From the NCBI GenBank assembly GCA_003326195.1, contig LXQE01000151.1, forward strand, positions 1 through 44,699: a stretch of 44,699 nt of DNA, written 5' to 3'. This DNA comes from Nostoc punctiforme NIES-2108 (lineage in GTDB: Bacteria; Cyanobacteriota; Cyanobacteriia; Cyanobacteriales; Nostocaceae). The translations under genes were made by a program, and so were the position numbers. The notes under the pieces were generated by a model that was not told the DNA's origin, made no database searches, and saw only the letters and a program-made list of their open reading frames with translations. This document shows, piece by piece, positions 24,526 through 33,737 of the stretch. Numbering within the stretch: the first letter of the stretch is position 1; every line of letters begins with the position of its first letter.

Positions 24526-25116
24526 ATGAGTACTGATTCACCTGTTAATTCTCCCGAAAAAACTGAATCCACATTCGGGAAGCGTCTGAGAAACTTCTTA
24601 ATTGTAATGGTAGCGATCGCACTTAGCGTTTCCCTCGTCTTAGGATTGCGAACTGAAACAACCTCGGCAACTCTAGCCAAGTTAAGCGAGAATTCCACAC
24701 CGTTAGAAGTAGCAATCAGTAACGGCAAACCATCTCTAGTCGAGTTTTATGCTGATTGGTGTACTGTCTGCCAGAAAATGGCACCAGATATTACTCAACT
24801 AGAAACAGAGTATGCTGACAAGATGAATTTTGTCATGCTGAATGTAGATAATACCAAGTGGCTGCCGGAAATGCTGAGATATCGAGTGGATGGAATTCCC
24901 CATTTTGTCTTTTTGAGTCAGCAGGGAGAAACCATCGCCCAAGCCATCGGCGATCAACCCCGGACGATTATGGCAAATAATTTAGAAGCTTTGGTTACTG
25001 GTTCGTCTCTCCCTTATGCTCAAGCTAGCGGCAAAGTTTCCAAATTTTCAGCCCCAGTAGCACCAACGACGAATCAAGATGATCCCCGCAGTCATGGCAG
25101 CCAGGTGGTAAATTAA
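24526..25116 (+). CDS. txlA: Membrane-anchored thioredoxin-like protein (TxlA/HCF164 type)
   Basis: 196 residues. One N-terminal membrane anchor (about 25-43, FLIVMVAIALSVSLVLGL), then a thioredoxin fold with active site WCTVC (C79 and C82) inside EFYADWCTVCQKMAPDI, and the cis-proline segment GIPHFVFL. Relatives sit in the thylakoid membrane with the redox domain in the lumen and help cytochrome b6f and photosystem assembly. The C-terminal ~35 residues are low-complexity. It is a single gene, convergent with the cyclase gene 53 bases downstream. Confidence 0.9.
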   Translation: MSTDSPVNSPEKTESTFGKRLRNFLIVMVAIALSVSLVLGLRTETTSATLAKLSENSTPLEVAISNGKPSLVEFYADWCTVCQKMAPDITQLETEYADKMNFVMLNVDNTKWLPEMLRYRVDGIPHFVFLSQQGETIAQAIGDQPRTIMANNLEALVTGSSLPYAQASGKVSKFSAPVAPTTNQDDPRSHGSQVVN

Positions 25117-25169
25117 AATAATTCGTAATTCGTAATTCGTAGTTAAAGAGTGTTATGTAATGGGATATT

Positions 25170-26381
25170 CTATGTAACAGATTGCCGTTTGAGCCGTTTT
25201 TGAGCATACATTAATTCGTCAGACCTAGCGATTAGTTGTTCTAGTGACATATTGCTGTCTGGTGAGTATCGCTCTATGCCGATACTCATAGAAAGTTTAT
25301 AGCTACAGTTTTGCTGTTGATTAAAGTTGGCGATATTTGTTTGTAGACGCGCTTGGATACTATCAGCGTCCTTGAAGTAGCTAGAGATGAAAACAATGAA
25401 CTCATCCCCACCCAAGCGGGCAACAATATCTGAGTTCCGAAAAGTTTGCTTAAGTAATCGACCAGCATCAATAATCAAGGCATCTCCCATGTCATGACCA
25501 AGGGTGTCGTTAATCTGCTTTAGCCCATCTAAATCAATGAACATAACCCAGCAATACACTTTCATGCGGTAAGCAATTTTCAACTGCTGTGCAGCCATTA
25601 GGAAGAAAGCACGTCGGTTATGCAAACCTGTTAGTTCATCGGTCAGCAATAACTGTCTTCCTTCGATCTCTGCTTGTTTGCGGTTGCGAACTTCCTGAAT
25701 GAGTTCCATTTGAGCGATCGCCTGACGACTTAGACGGCGCAGTGCATCTAACTGCTGGTAAGTTAGGTGATGAGGAATACTATCCAGAACACACAATGTC
25801 CCAATTGGAAAACCATCAGGCGTAATTAGAGGGACACCAGCATAAAAACGAATTTTGAGATTACCTTTGACTAAGGGATTGTTATTAAAGCGATCGTCTT
25901 TAATGGCGTTGGGAACCACTAATATATCTTCTGGTTGAAGAATGGCATGGGAGCAAAAAGACCCATCTCTGGGTGTTTCGCTACTTTTTATTCCAACCTT
26001 AGATTTAAACCATTCGCGATCGCTATCAACTAAAGTAATTAAAGCAATTGGAGTCTTACAAATATAGGCAGCAATAGCAGTTAGGTCATCAAAAGCTTGT
26101 TCGGGTAGGGTATCTAGAATATTGTAGCTCACCAACGCTTTGAGCCTTTCTGCTTCATTATCAGGTAGAGTAACAACTTGAGTTTTCACAGATGAGTGTC
26201 TAAGCCTTAGCGAGGAAAGTCTGGAACGTTGTAAATTTTGGAACAACCGCAGCATTACCTTTCCAGCAACAAGGCTGCGTGACATTAACATTTCTGCAAC
26301 GAAAATAAATATTCGGTTGAATATACAGAAATATTCTATTACATGATGTTCTTCATGCCTTTGGTTTGCTCTGTTATTCAT
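25170..26381 (-). CDS. GAF-GGDEF diguanylate cyclase
   Basis: Up to 403 residues. A GAF domain (roughly 80-215; LDTLPEQAFDDLTAIAAYIC, GSFCSHAIL, FYAGVPLITPDGFPIGTLCV) senses a small ligand or light. A GGDEF domain follows (TDELTGLHNRRAFF to about 400) with the intact catalytic motif RLGGDEF near residue 323, so it should make cyclic di-GMP. The GAF type is that of LDDLTAI/FCSHAI proteins, which need not bind a bilin; no chromophore cysteine is evident. The first ~30 residues are unlike the family; ATG 26291 or 26285 may be the real start. The gap 26382-26753 is AT-rich and holds one repeat element. Confidence 0.9.
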   Translation of the reverse strand: MNNRANQRHEEHHVIEYFCIFNRIFIFVAEMLMSRSLVAGKVMLRLFQNLQRSRLSSLRLRHSSVKTQVVTLPDNEAERLKALVSYNILDTLPEQAFDDLTAIAAYICKTPIALITLVDSDREWFKSKVGIKSSETPRDGSFCSHAILQPEDILVVPNAIKDDRFNNNPLVKGNLKIRFYAGVPLITPDGFPIGTLCVLDSIPHHLTYQQLDALRRLSRQAIAQMELIQEVRNRKQAEIEGRQLLLTDELTGLHNRRAFFLMAAQQLKIAYRMKVYCWVMFIDLDGLKQINDTLGHDMGDALIIDAGRLLKQTFRNSDIVARLGGDEFIVFISSYFKDADSIQARLQTNIANFNQQQNCSYKLSMSIGIERYSPDSNMSLEQLIARSDELMYAQKRLKRQSVT

Positions 26382-26579
26382 GTCATCCTAACTTTACCTG
26401 TGCAAATTCCCTAAGTAAGTATGTAGATACTTACAAAGTCTTTTGCCCAAAGCCAACTTGAAAAGTATCAATATCAACTAAAAATTATCAAAACTTATTG
26501 TATTGTTAAATTTGTTCATCATTTATTAATATGTTTGATACTACTAATTTTTTATACGTACATAAGTTACGAGCGAACA

Positions 26580-26640
26580 TAGGGGCGCAAGACCTTGCGC
26601 CCCTACCAATGTACAAATAATTTGGGATAATTTATTTTTT
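26580..26640. repeat. 61-bp hairpin-bearing dispersed repeat (copy A)
   Basis: TAGGGGCGCAA (26580-26590) pairs with TTGCGCCCCTA (26595-26605). A 27-base AT-rich arm (26614-26640) is the exact reverse complement of 32710-32736. Copy B at 32710-32770 is in the opposite orientation. Confidence 0.8.
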
Positions 26641-26753
26641 GTCAATCCCTTAGAAACAGATTCGCAGAACTGCTTCTCACAATTTGCTGGAGCGATCGCT
26701 TTTACAGCACAGTCTTACTCATCTCTGCATATCTATGCAAAGATAATACCATA

Positions 26754-26984
26754 TTACTCTTTATACGACTCCAAAATTCCACTGCGAATCATTAGTTGTG
26801 GCCAAAAAAACACAAAGAATACCATCCATGTTCCTATAGGGATGGAAACGAGAACTGTTAGCCAGATAGTTTTAAATAATAACCAGCTACCACCAATCAG
26901 TGTTACACCTGTGAGAATTATAGACCAGGGTTGACACCACCAAGGTTTATAGTTCCAAGGATTTATGGGCTTTTGTTCAGACAT
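26754..26984 (-). CDS. Small membrane protein (DUF6737-like)
   Basis: 76 residues with two predicted membrane helices (about 21-40 and 42-62) and a Trp-rich N-terminal segment (NPWNYKPWWCQPWSIILTG). The pattern matches a small cyanobacterial membrane protein family that I believe is DUF6737; the name is from memory. Function unknown. It is 59 bases upstream of the ABC exporter's stop side and read in the same direction. Its start has no clear ribosome-binding site, but composition and topology support a real gene. Confidence 0.75.
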   Translation of the reverse strand: MSEQKPINPWNYKPWWCQPWSIILTGVTLIGGSWLLFKTIWLTVLVSIPIGTWMVFFVFFWPQLMIRSGILESYKE

Positions 26985-27043
26985 TAGTTTTATTTAGTCA
27001 AACTCCAAATATTCTTTTAACAATTATGAATTGTTTTAACAGA

Positions 27044-28660
27044 TTAAGTTTTATCGTACTCTATTTTTCCATAGTCAAGTTTGATAATTCGGTCTGCTAA
27101 ATGAAAATAGCGATCGTCATGGCTAATCACTAACACTGTTTTACCCCGCGATCGCAATTCTGGGAGCAGTTGAGTGTAGAATATTTCTTTGAATACTGGA
27201 TCTTGATCGGCTGCCCACTCATCAAATAGATAAATTGGTCGATTTTCCAGGTAAGCTGTCAGCAAAGCTAGCCGTTTACGTTGTCCTTGAGAAAGAGAAG
27301 TGGTAGAAAGTTGCCCATTTTCAACTTTTACTTTATGGTCTAATTGCAGTTGTTTTAAATATTTTTTCGCTTGAGCGTCCAAGTCAGAATTTTTTAATCC
27401 CAAAAGTTCTTCAAATAAATAAAAGTCGGAAAATACCACAGAAAAATGCTGGCGATACCATTCTCGGTTCTGTTCGTTAATTAACTCCTCATCAAACCAG
27501 ACTTCGCCGTTTTCTGGGATATAAAGCCCAGTAATTAGTTTGGCTAATGTAGATTTACCGCTACCATTGCCGCCGACTATAAAAACTAATTCTTGAGGAT
27601 AGAGTGTCAAATCTATGGGGCCAAAAATAAAGCTATTGTCTTCTTGCTCAGTATAGTAACTGTGGGTAACACTTTTAAATTTTAAGCTGTGCCAGTCAGA
27701 TTTCAGGGCAGGTGGAATAGTGGATATTTCAGTTCGACTAGCTAAAGATAAACCCAGTGATTCGATTTTTTGTAAAGCAATACTGGCTTTGCTCAATAGA
27801 GGAAGTTTACTGATAATGTTATCCATTGGTAACACCAAGTAAGTGAAAGTCAAAATATAGCCAGAGAGAGTTTCGGGATTGATGGTGAGCAGATTCGGCA
27901 GCACGAATAATACAAAACCGAGAGCAAAAAAGAATATGAGTTGACCCCAGCTTGAAGTTATGGCAAAAAGGCTTAGACCATTAACGTTGTGATGACGAAA
28001 CTCGTTAGCAGTTGATTGTAGTTTTTCTTCTAAAAAGTCTTCACGCCGCTTGTAGTTTAGTTTGAGTTCCTTGACTCCTTCGGTAATAGTGCGAAAATGT
28101 TTAAATAGATGATCTTCATCTTCACGAGCTAGGGTCAGTAATTTCCCGCCTCTGTTGAGTAGCCACTGACAACTAGCGATCGCAACTACTGAAATACCAC
28201 AAACCATCAACAATACTAACCAAGAAAGCCAGGTTATATACGTTATACAACCCAGGACGATCGCTAAATTAATAAATATAAAAGGCATCTGATAAACAGC
28301 ATTAGCCACCGCCTGAATATCTTCTGTTAAAGTTGCCAATAATCGAGGATTCCCTAAGCGTTCTAGATGACTCAACTCGGAAGCGAGAATCTGGCGACTC
28401 AAACGCATCCGTAATTGCAAAACTGCATTCTGAGAAAGACGAATCAGCATCACTTGAGAAATGATACTGGTAATTAGTGCAACAATTGCCAGCCCCGCAA
28501 AACCCCAAATTATCGATGTGAGGCGGGAAGCACTACCACTACTTGCAGCATGGCTAATTAAGGCAATCAAGCCAGCACTACTACCGCCACTCAAAAATCC
28601 AGTAGCGATCGCGATCGCCACCATCCCCCACGAAGAACGCACTAACCATCGTAAAATCAA
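27044..28660 (-). CDS. ABC exporter, cyclic-peptide/siderophore type (PvdE/SyrD-like)
   Basis: 538 residues with a six-helix transmembrane domain (about 1-300) fused to an ATPase (about 335-538), the half-transporter plan of PvdE, SyrD and microcin J25-type exporters. Walker A GGNGSGKST is near residue 363; the signature is SLSQGQRKRLALLTA and Walker B is PIYLFDEWAADQDP, the DEWAADQDP variant typical of this subfamily. SHDDRYF supplies the H-loop. The TTG start has AAAGG 9 bases upstream. No peptide synthetase or precursor gene is adjacent, so the cargo is unknown. Confidence 0.9.
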   Translation of the reverse strand: MILRWLVRSSWGMVAIAIATGFLSGGSSAGLIALISHAASSGSASRLTSIIWGFAGLAIVALITSIISQVMLIRLSQNAVLQLRMRLSRQILASELSHLERLGNPRLLATLTEDIQAVANAVYQMPFIFINLAIVLGCITYITWLSWLVLLMVCGISVVAIASCQWLLNRGGKLLTLAREDEDHLFKHFRTITEGVKELKLNYKRREDFLEEKLQSTANEFRHHNVNGLSLFAITSSWGQLIFFFALGFVLFVLPNLLTINPETLSGYILTFTYLVLPMDNIISKLPLLSKASIALQKIESLGLSLASRTEISTIPPALKSDWHSLKFKSVTHSYYTEQEDNSFIFGPIDLTLYPQELVFIVGGNGSGKSTLAKLITGLYIPENGEVWFDEELINEQNREWYRQHFSVVFSDFYLFEELLGLKNSDLDAQAKKYLKQLQLDHKVKVENGQLSTTSLSQGQRKRLALLTAYLENRPIYLFDEWAADQDPVFKEIFYTQLLPELRSRGKTVLVISHDDRYFHLADRIIKLDYGKIEYDKT

Positions 28661-28760
28661 GACTTTCAGCCTTTATTCTCTCTCTAATGCTCATCATATA
28701 ATGCTCAAAAGCAATTAGGTTACAGTTTCAAACCCTGTAAAACTAAGAAGTGACATACCT

Positions 28761-29720
28761 CTAAACTTCTAGTTGCGTGTCAGATTTCGGCATCTGATAG
28801 ATTTGACGCAATTCTTCAATTGTATTAACTGTTTTTATCCCTTTTCTTACAGCCCTCAACAATTGAATGTCTTCCAGTAAAGAAAGTTCTGACATTATAC
28901 TTAACGCCTCAGTACCAAACTTGAGTTCCAAGCCTAATTCAATTCCTTCTAACAATTCTTCCCTTCTGGCATTTCGTTCAAAACTTGTGATGTACTGCAT
29001 ACGTTGCTCCGCTTCCAATTGTTCTACTTCCCGTCGAAACTCTTGCTCCAAATCTTGAGGGAGCGTTAATAACCAGTCTACAAAAGCTAATAAGTTGAGA
29101 ACATCCTCGCGCTCAAATCCCTGCTCGTACAATCTCCGTACTAAAGTCAGTTTCTGCTGCTTACGTTGTAATCTATCATTACGGGTTTCCAATGCTGCTA
29201 AATGTGCCATCACTACCGTAGCAAACGGATTACGACTAGATTCTAGTTCGGATAACCTTTGTTGATAATCTAACAACTTGATGACAGGAAACCTAAAATC
29301 AACCTGACAACCAAAAAGGCAGTAACCAAACTGATTTGGTCGCCATGTTGTCCGGTCATCACCCAGTACTGCCAAGGATGCAACAGAGCGCTTGTAACGG
29401 TCAAATATCCGATAATTATAACTAAACATCCTTTGTGCGAAGTCGCTTTCCTCTTGACTTTGGACTTCTAAATGCACAAGTATCCATGATTCTTCGCCAC
29501 CAATGCGGTAGATTTTAACTAATTTATCAACCAGTCGCCGTCCTAGTTCAGCATCTCGAACTACCTGTTGCAATTCTTTATCTAAAAACTCAGGCTGCTG
29601 CGTCCAATCAATTTCTCCATGTGCTAAAGGAAAGAAAAACAGCATGAATTCTTCAAAATATAGTTGTAGTATTTGTTTCCAAGGCGAATCAAATTCAGTT
29701 TGAGGTTTGTAATCAGTCAT
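28761..29720 (-). CDS. Rpn/YhgA-like PD-(D/E)XK nuclease-family protein
   Basis: About 319 residues from ATG 29720 (MTDYKPQTEFDSPWKQILQL). The family includes recombination-promoting nucleases once annotated as putative transposases. The N-terminal part has FDSPWKQ..., a likely catalytic E/D segment (HGEIDWTQQPEFLDKELQQV) and ILVHLEVQSQ, which fits the ExQ active-site strand. The C-terminal part is helical and charged (EREDVLNLLAFVDWLLTLPQ, then EQEFRREVEQLEAEQRM). These genes are numerous in cyanobacterial genomes; the role is unproven and may be DNA cleavage during recombination or defence. A TTG at 29741 would add seven residues. Confidence 0.85.
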   Translation of the reverse strand: MTDYKPQTEFDSPWKQILQLYFEEFMLFFFPLAHGEIDWTQQPEFLDKELQQVVRDAELGRRLVDKLVKIYRIGGEESWILVHLEVQSQEESDFAQRMFSYNYRIFDRYKRSVASLAVLGDDRTTWRPNQFGYCLFGCQVDFRFPVIKLLDYQQRLSELESSRNPFATVVMAHLAALETRNDRLQRKQQKLTLVRRLYEQGFEREDVLNLLAFVDWLLTLPQDLEQEFRREVEQLEAEQRMQYITSFERNARREELLEGIELGLELKFGTEALSIMSELSLLEDIQLLRAVRKGIKTVNTIEELRQIYQMPKSDTQLEV

Positions 29721-29928
29721 GCTGAGAAAGTTGGAACTCAAAGATTGAGTTTATTACATTAGTTGCTACCGTGCGGGTTCTCCGAAGGAGTACAAGTAGG
29801 CAAACTGCAAGATAGCACTTCGGAACTCCAGCATAGCTGCCTTTCTTTGGTAAGCTAGTTGGAATTACAGCTAATTATGTCAATAAACTGTCAAATTACC
29901 TGCTCAGTTTTCCAGGGTGAAATTTGCG

Positions 29929-31584
29929 ATGACTGTAAATTTAAAGTCTTTAGAGAACCAAATTAACGTCGCGGCCGATTCCAAAACCGCTCCTGTGACT
30001 CAAGAAACCCGCTACGTTCCTTCGCACCATCGACGCATTCTGTGTATTTTTCCCAAGTACAGCCGCTCCTTTGGTACTTTTCATCACGCTTACCCACTCA
30101 TGGGTAGTGTCCGGGCTTTTATGCCACCCCAAGGTATTTTAATTGTGGCTGCCTATTTACCTAAAGAATGGGAAGTCCGGTTTATTGATGAGAATGTCAA
30201 GTCAGCAAGTAGGGGTGATTACCAATGGGCTGATGTGGTGATTGTGAGTGGAATGCACATCCAAAAACCACAGATTAATCAAATTAATGAACTTGCCCAT
30301 CGAGCGGGGAAAATTACGGTTGTGGGTGGCCCCTCAGTATCTGGGTGTCCAGAATATTACCCTGATTTTGATATTTTACACTTGGGTGAACTGGGAGATG
30401 CTAGCGATCGCATGATCGAATATCTCGACCAAAACTCTCAACGTCCCCAATCGCAAATTCGCTTTGAAACCAAGGAACGTTTACCTTTAACAGAGTTTCC
30501 CACCCCAGCTTATCATTTGCTGAATATCAATGATTATTTCCTGGCAAATGTCCAGTTTTCTAGCGGTTGCCCTTATCACTGCGAGTTTTGTGATATTCCC
30601 GAACTGTATGGCAACAGTCCTCGGATGAAAACGCCAGAGCAAGTAGTTGCCGAGTTAGACGCAATGCGACAATCAGGCAATTTAGGGGCAGTGTATTTTG
30701 TCGATGATAACTTTGTTGGCGATCGCCGCGCCGCTATGAAGTTACTTCCGCACCTGATTGACTGGCAAAAACGCAATGGCTACCCTATCCAGTTTGCCTG
30801 TGAAGCAACGCTCAACTTAGCTCAAAGTCCAAAGCTGCTGGAAATGATGCGCGAAGCTTATTTTTGCACAATCTTTTGTGGCATCGAAACACCAGAACCA
30901 AATGCCCTCCATGCGATTTCCAAAGACCAAAATCTGAGTATGCCAATCTTAAAAGCCATTCAGGTTTTAAATAGCTATGGCATGGAAGTAGTATCAGGAA
31001 TCATCATCGGGTTAGATACAGATACACCAGAAACCGCAGACCGAATTATCGAATTTATCCGGGCATCGCAAATTCCCATGTTGACAATTAACCTGCTTCA
31101 TGCATTACCTAGAACTCCATTATGGCGGAGGCTAGAAGCAGAAGGACGACTTCTCTTTGATGAAAGCCGCGAATCAAATGTTGAATTTTTGATGCCCTAC
31201 GAGCAAGTTATTGAGATGTGGCGGCGCTGCATCACAACTGCCTATGAGCCAGAATTTTTATATCAGCGATTTGCCTACAATATGGAACACACCTATCCAA
31301 ATCGCATCGAAGTTCCTAACAGCCCATCTCGCACTTCTGGGGCTAATATTCGCAAAGGTTTAACTTATTTAACTAATATTTTGGTGCGGATAGGCTTATT
31401 TAGTAACTATCGTCAGACTTTCTGGAAAATGGCCAAGCCAGCATTGAAAGCAGGTAATATTGAAAACTTGGTTCACGTTGGACTTGTTGGACATCATTTA
31501 ATTAAGTTTGCCCAAGATTGTGCCAAAAATGAAGAATCAGCTTCATTTTATTCCCAGAAAATTGTTACGAAAGTTCGTAGCTAA
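29929..31584 (+). CDS. B12-binding-domain radical SAM protein
   Basis: 551 residues from ATG 29929 (a GTG at 29917 is also possible). An N-terminal cobalamin-binding-type Rossmann domain (about 40-170, VVIVSGMHIQ and KITVVGGPSVSGCPEYY) precedes a radical SAM domain with cluster cysteines C214, C218 and C221 (SGCPYHCEFCD). The C-terminal ~180 residues resemble DUF4070. Related enzymes carry out methylation or other C-C chemistry on lipids, tetrapyrroles or phosphonates. The substrate cannot be read from sequence. It precedes the phosphonate cluster by 2.1 kb, with two acquired-looking genes between, so a link is only a possibility. CAGGG lies about 11 bases before the ATG. Confidence 0.9.
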   Translation: MTVNLKSLENQINVAADSKTAPVTQETRYVPSHHRRILCIFPKYSRSFGTFHHAYPLMGSVRAFMPPQGILIVAAYLPKEWEVRFIDENVKSASRGDYQWADVVIVSGMHIQKPQINQINELAHRAGKITVVGGPSVSGCPEYYPDFDILHLGELGDASDRMIEYLDQNSQRPQSQIRFETKERLPLTEFPTPAYHLLNINDYFLANVQFSSGCPYHCEFCDIPELYGNSPRMKTPEQVVAELDAMRQSGNLGAVYFVDDNFVGDRRAAMKLLPHLIDWQKRNGYPIQFACEATLNLAQSPKLLEMMREAYFCTIFCGIETPEPNALHAISKDQNLSMPILKAIQVLNSYGMEVVSGIIIGLDTDTPETADRIIEFIRASQIPMLTINLLHALPRTPLWRRLEAEGRLLFDESRESNVEFLMPYEQVIEMWRRCITTAYEPEFLYQRFAYNMEHTYPNRIEVPNSPSRTSGANIRKGLTYLTNILVRIGLFSNYRQTFWKMAKPALKAGNIENLVHVGLVGHHLIKFAQDCAKNEESASFYSQKIVTKVRS

Positions 31585-31811
31585 CATCACAATCAAAATA
31601 AGTTTTGAGAGGCTAAAAGTCTGTTAGAGGTATATACAGAACTGTAAAAAAGTAACCTTGAAGATACACTCGCGATACTTCCTGGGAAAGACGCAATTAT
31701 AATGCTACCTGCCTAAGATTGTAAGGGTTGAAAGCCCACAGTCCATGCAATTATTTGGTAGCGAGAAAACCATAGCAAGCGAGTGTGGAGCAGTTACATA
31801 GGAAGTTTTAG

Positions 31812-32621
31812 ATGGTTATGAACAGTTCATTGACCCGACCCCTGGCTGTCGTGACAGGTGCCTCCAATGGCATCGGTTATGAACTCGCAAAACAGTTTGC
31901 CAAAAACGGCTTTGATCTGCTAGTTACAGCCACCGGAGCAAGTATTGACGAAGCGGCTATTGCCTTCGAGGGGCTGGGTGCTAAAGTTGAGACGGTGCAG
32001 GCTGATCTGGCTAGCTATGACGGTGTTGAGACTCTCTACAACCAGATTAAGGCAACTGGGCGACCAGTAGATGCGATCGCTATCAACGCAGGTGTTGGTG
32101 TCGGCGGTGATTTCGCCCGTGAAACCGACCTGAAGGACGAACTCAATCTGATCAATCTGAACGTTGTATCCTCTGTACATCTTGCCAAACGAGTGGTAAA
32201 GGATATGGTTGAGCTGGGCAAAGGTCGAATCCTTTTCACGTCGTCAATTGCCGCCCTGATGCCCGGCCCGTTTGAGACAGTCTACGCCGCCTCCAAGGCG
32301 TTTGTGCATTCCTTTTCGGAGGGACTACGCAACGAATTGAAGGACACAGGTGTTACCGTTACCGCGCTCATGCCTGGCCCGACTGATACCAACTTCTTCC
32401 ACCGTGCAGGTATGGACGACACAAAAGTTGGTGCAGATCAAAAGGACGACCCGGCTGAGGTCGCCAAGCAGGGTTTTGAAGCCTTGATGGCAGGTAAGGA
32501 TCACATCATCGCCGGTTCGCTCAAAACGAAGCTTCTGGCGAATGTTAGTAAGGTTTTACCTGATACAGTCAGTGCTGAACAGCACCGCAAGCTCAGTGAG
32601 CCGGGGTCAGGCAATAACTAA
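31812..32621 (+). CDS. SDR-family NAD(P)-dependent oxidoreductase
   Basis: 269 residues. Classical short-chain dehydrogenase: cofactor motif TGASNGIG near residue 15, NAG motif (INAGVGVGG), catalytic S145, Y158 and K162 (YAASK), and PGPTDTNFF after it. NADP(H) or NAD(H) dependence and substrate unknown. The gene is richer in G+C than its neighbours, with codon choice like a proteobacterial gene, so I suspect recent transfer. GGAAG is at 31801-31805, seven bases before the ATG; a second ATG at 31818 is possible. No partner is obvious; the metallo-beta-lactamase-fold gene follows after 183 bases. Confidence 0.92.
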   Translation: MVMNSSLTRPLAVVTGASNGIGYELAKQFAKNGFDLLVTATGASIDEAAIAFEGLGAKVETVQADLASYDGVETLYNQIKATGRPVDAIAINAGVGVGGDFARETDLKDELNLINLNVVSSVHLAKRVVKDMVELGKGRILFTSSIAALMPGPFETVYAASKAFVHSFSEGLRNELKDTGVTVTALMPGPTDTNFFHRAGMDDTKVGADQKDDPAEVAKQGFEALMAGKDHIIAGSLKTKLLANVSKVLPDTVSAEQHRKLSEPGSGNN

Positions 32622-32709
32622 TTTGCTACCTAATCAAGCGAATATGCTCAGTTAGCACTCATTTTAAGCGGGGTGCGATCGCCTGGGATAACGGACTTAA
32701 CGGACTTCC

Positions 32710-32770
32710 AAAAAATAAATTATCCCAAATTATTTGCACATCTGTAGGGGCGCCAGCTGTGCGCCCCTAC
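32710..32770. repeat. 61-bp hairpin-bearing dispersed repeat (copy B)
   Basis: A 27-base AT-rich arm (32710-32736) is identical to the complement of 26614-26640. It is followed by GTAGGGGCGC (32744-32753) pairing with GCGCCCCTAC (32761-32770). The copies are inverted relative to each other and bracket 6.1 kb. Confidence 0.8.
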
Positions 32771-32804
32771 TCACTTTGACAGTCAAAGTCGTAACGGAGG
32801 ATTC

Positions 32805-33659
32805 ATGCAAATTCATCATCTCAATTGCGGCTGCATGTGCCCGATTGGTGGCGCCCTCTTCGATGGCTTCAGTCGCGGACCGAAAGCTCATCTAGTCTGC
32901 CACTGTCTGCTGATCGAGACAGACCAGGGACTTGTTCTCATTGATACTGGCTTCGGGCTGCGCGATATCAAGTCGCCTTACTCCCGCCTCAGTCCGTTCT
33001 TCATTCATTTCAATGGCATCCAGTTTGATAAAAAATATACGGCACTCGATCAAATTGAGCGACTGGGTTTTTGCGCGCAAGATGTGCGTCATATAGTGCT
33101 TACCCACCTAGATTTCGATCATGCCGGTGGTCTAGAGGATTTCCCAGAAGCAACCGTACACGTAATGCAGACCGAGATAGAAACCGCCCAGGATCGGCAT
33201 GGCTTCATTGCTAGACGTCGCTATCGTCCAGAACAGTGGGACGAGGTTAAGCACTGGAAGTACTATTCGGCGGGAGGTGAACCTTGGTTCGGTTTTGAAG
33301 CAGTGCGTAATCTCGACGGACTACCGCCAGAAATTCTCCTCATCCCCCTTGCTGGTCACACGCGGGGTCATGCTGGTATCGCCATTGATACACCAGAGGG
33401 TTGGCTTCTACATGCAGGTGATGCCTACTTTTATCGGCACGAAATGGACTCAGCCAAAAGACGCTGCACGCCAGGTTTACGCGCCTACCAATGGATGATG
33501 GAAGTGGATCGCCAGGCTCGATTGCTCAATCAAGATCGGCTACGCGTATTATCAAGCGATCGCAATAAAGGTGTGCGCCTCTTCTGTAGTCATGATGCTA
33601 TCGAGTTCAAAGCATTCGCTGACCAATCTAGCGCTCAAAACTATAAAGTTCATCAATAA
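32805..33659 (+). CDS. Metallo-beta-lactamase-fold hydrolase
   Basis: 284 residues. The metal-binding motif is THLDFDHAGG with H101, D103, D105 and H106; the usual second His is Asp, a variant seen in N-acyl-homoserine-lactonase-like and related lactone or ester hydrolases. Later ligands are suggested by PLAGHTRGHAGI and LLHAGDAYF. The N-terminus MQIHHLNCGCMCPIGGALF is characteristic of one subgroup. Cytoplasmic. GGAGG immediately upstream is a strong ribosome-binding site. Like the SDR gene before it, it is relatively G+C-rich and probably acquired. Lactonase activity is a guess, not a claim. Confidence 0.88.
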   Translation: MQIHHLNCGCMCPIGGALFDGFSRGPKAHLVCHCLLIETDQGLVLIDTGFGLRDIKSPYSRLSPFFIHFNGIQFDKKYTALDQIERLGFCAQDVRHIVLTHLDFDHAGGLEDFPEATVHVMQTEIETAQDRHGFIARRRYRPEQWDEVKHWKYYSAGGEPWFGFEAVRNLDGLPPEILLIPLAGHTRGHAGIAIDTPEGWLLHAGDAYFYRHEMDSAKRRCTPGLRAYQWMMEVDRQARLLNQDRLRVLSSDRNKGVRLFCSHDAIEFKAFADQSSAQNYKVHQ

Positions 33660-33737
33660 AAATCTATAACTTTAGATGGATGTGGTAATTTGCAGTGTTA
33701 GAGATATTCAAAGACCACATTAAATCCAAGTTCATCT

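Noticed and set aside
31585..31811. Structured RNA or intron remnant before the SDR gene
   Set aside because: Some words (AAGGGTTGAAAGCCC) look structured, but I could not build a convincing riboswitch, intron domain or known RNA.
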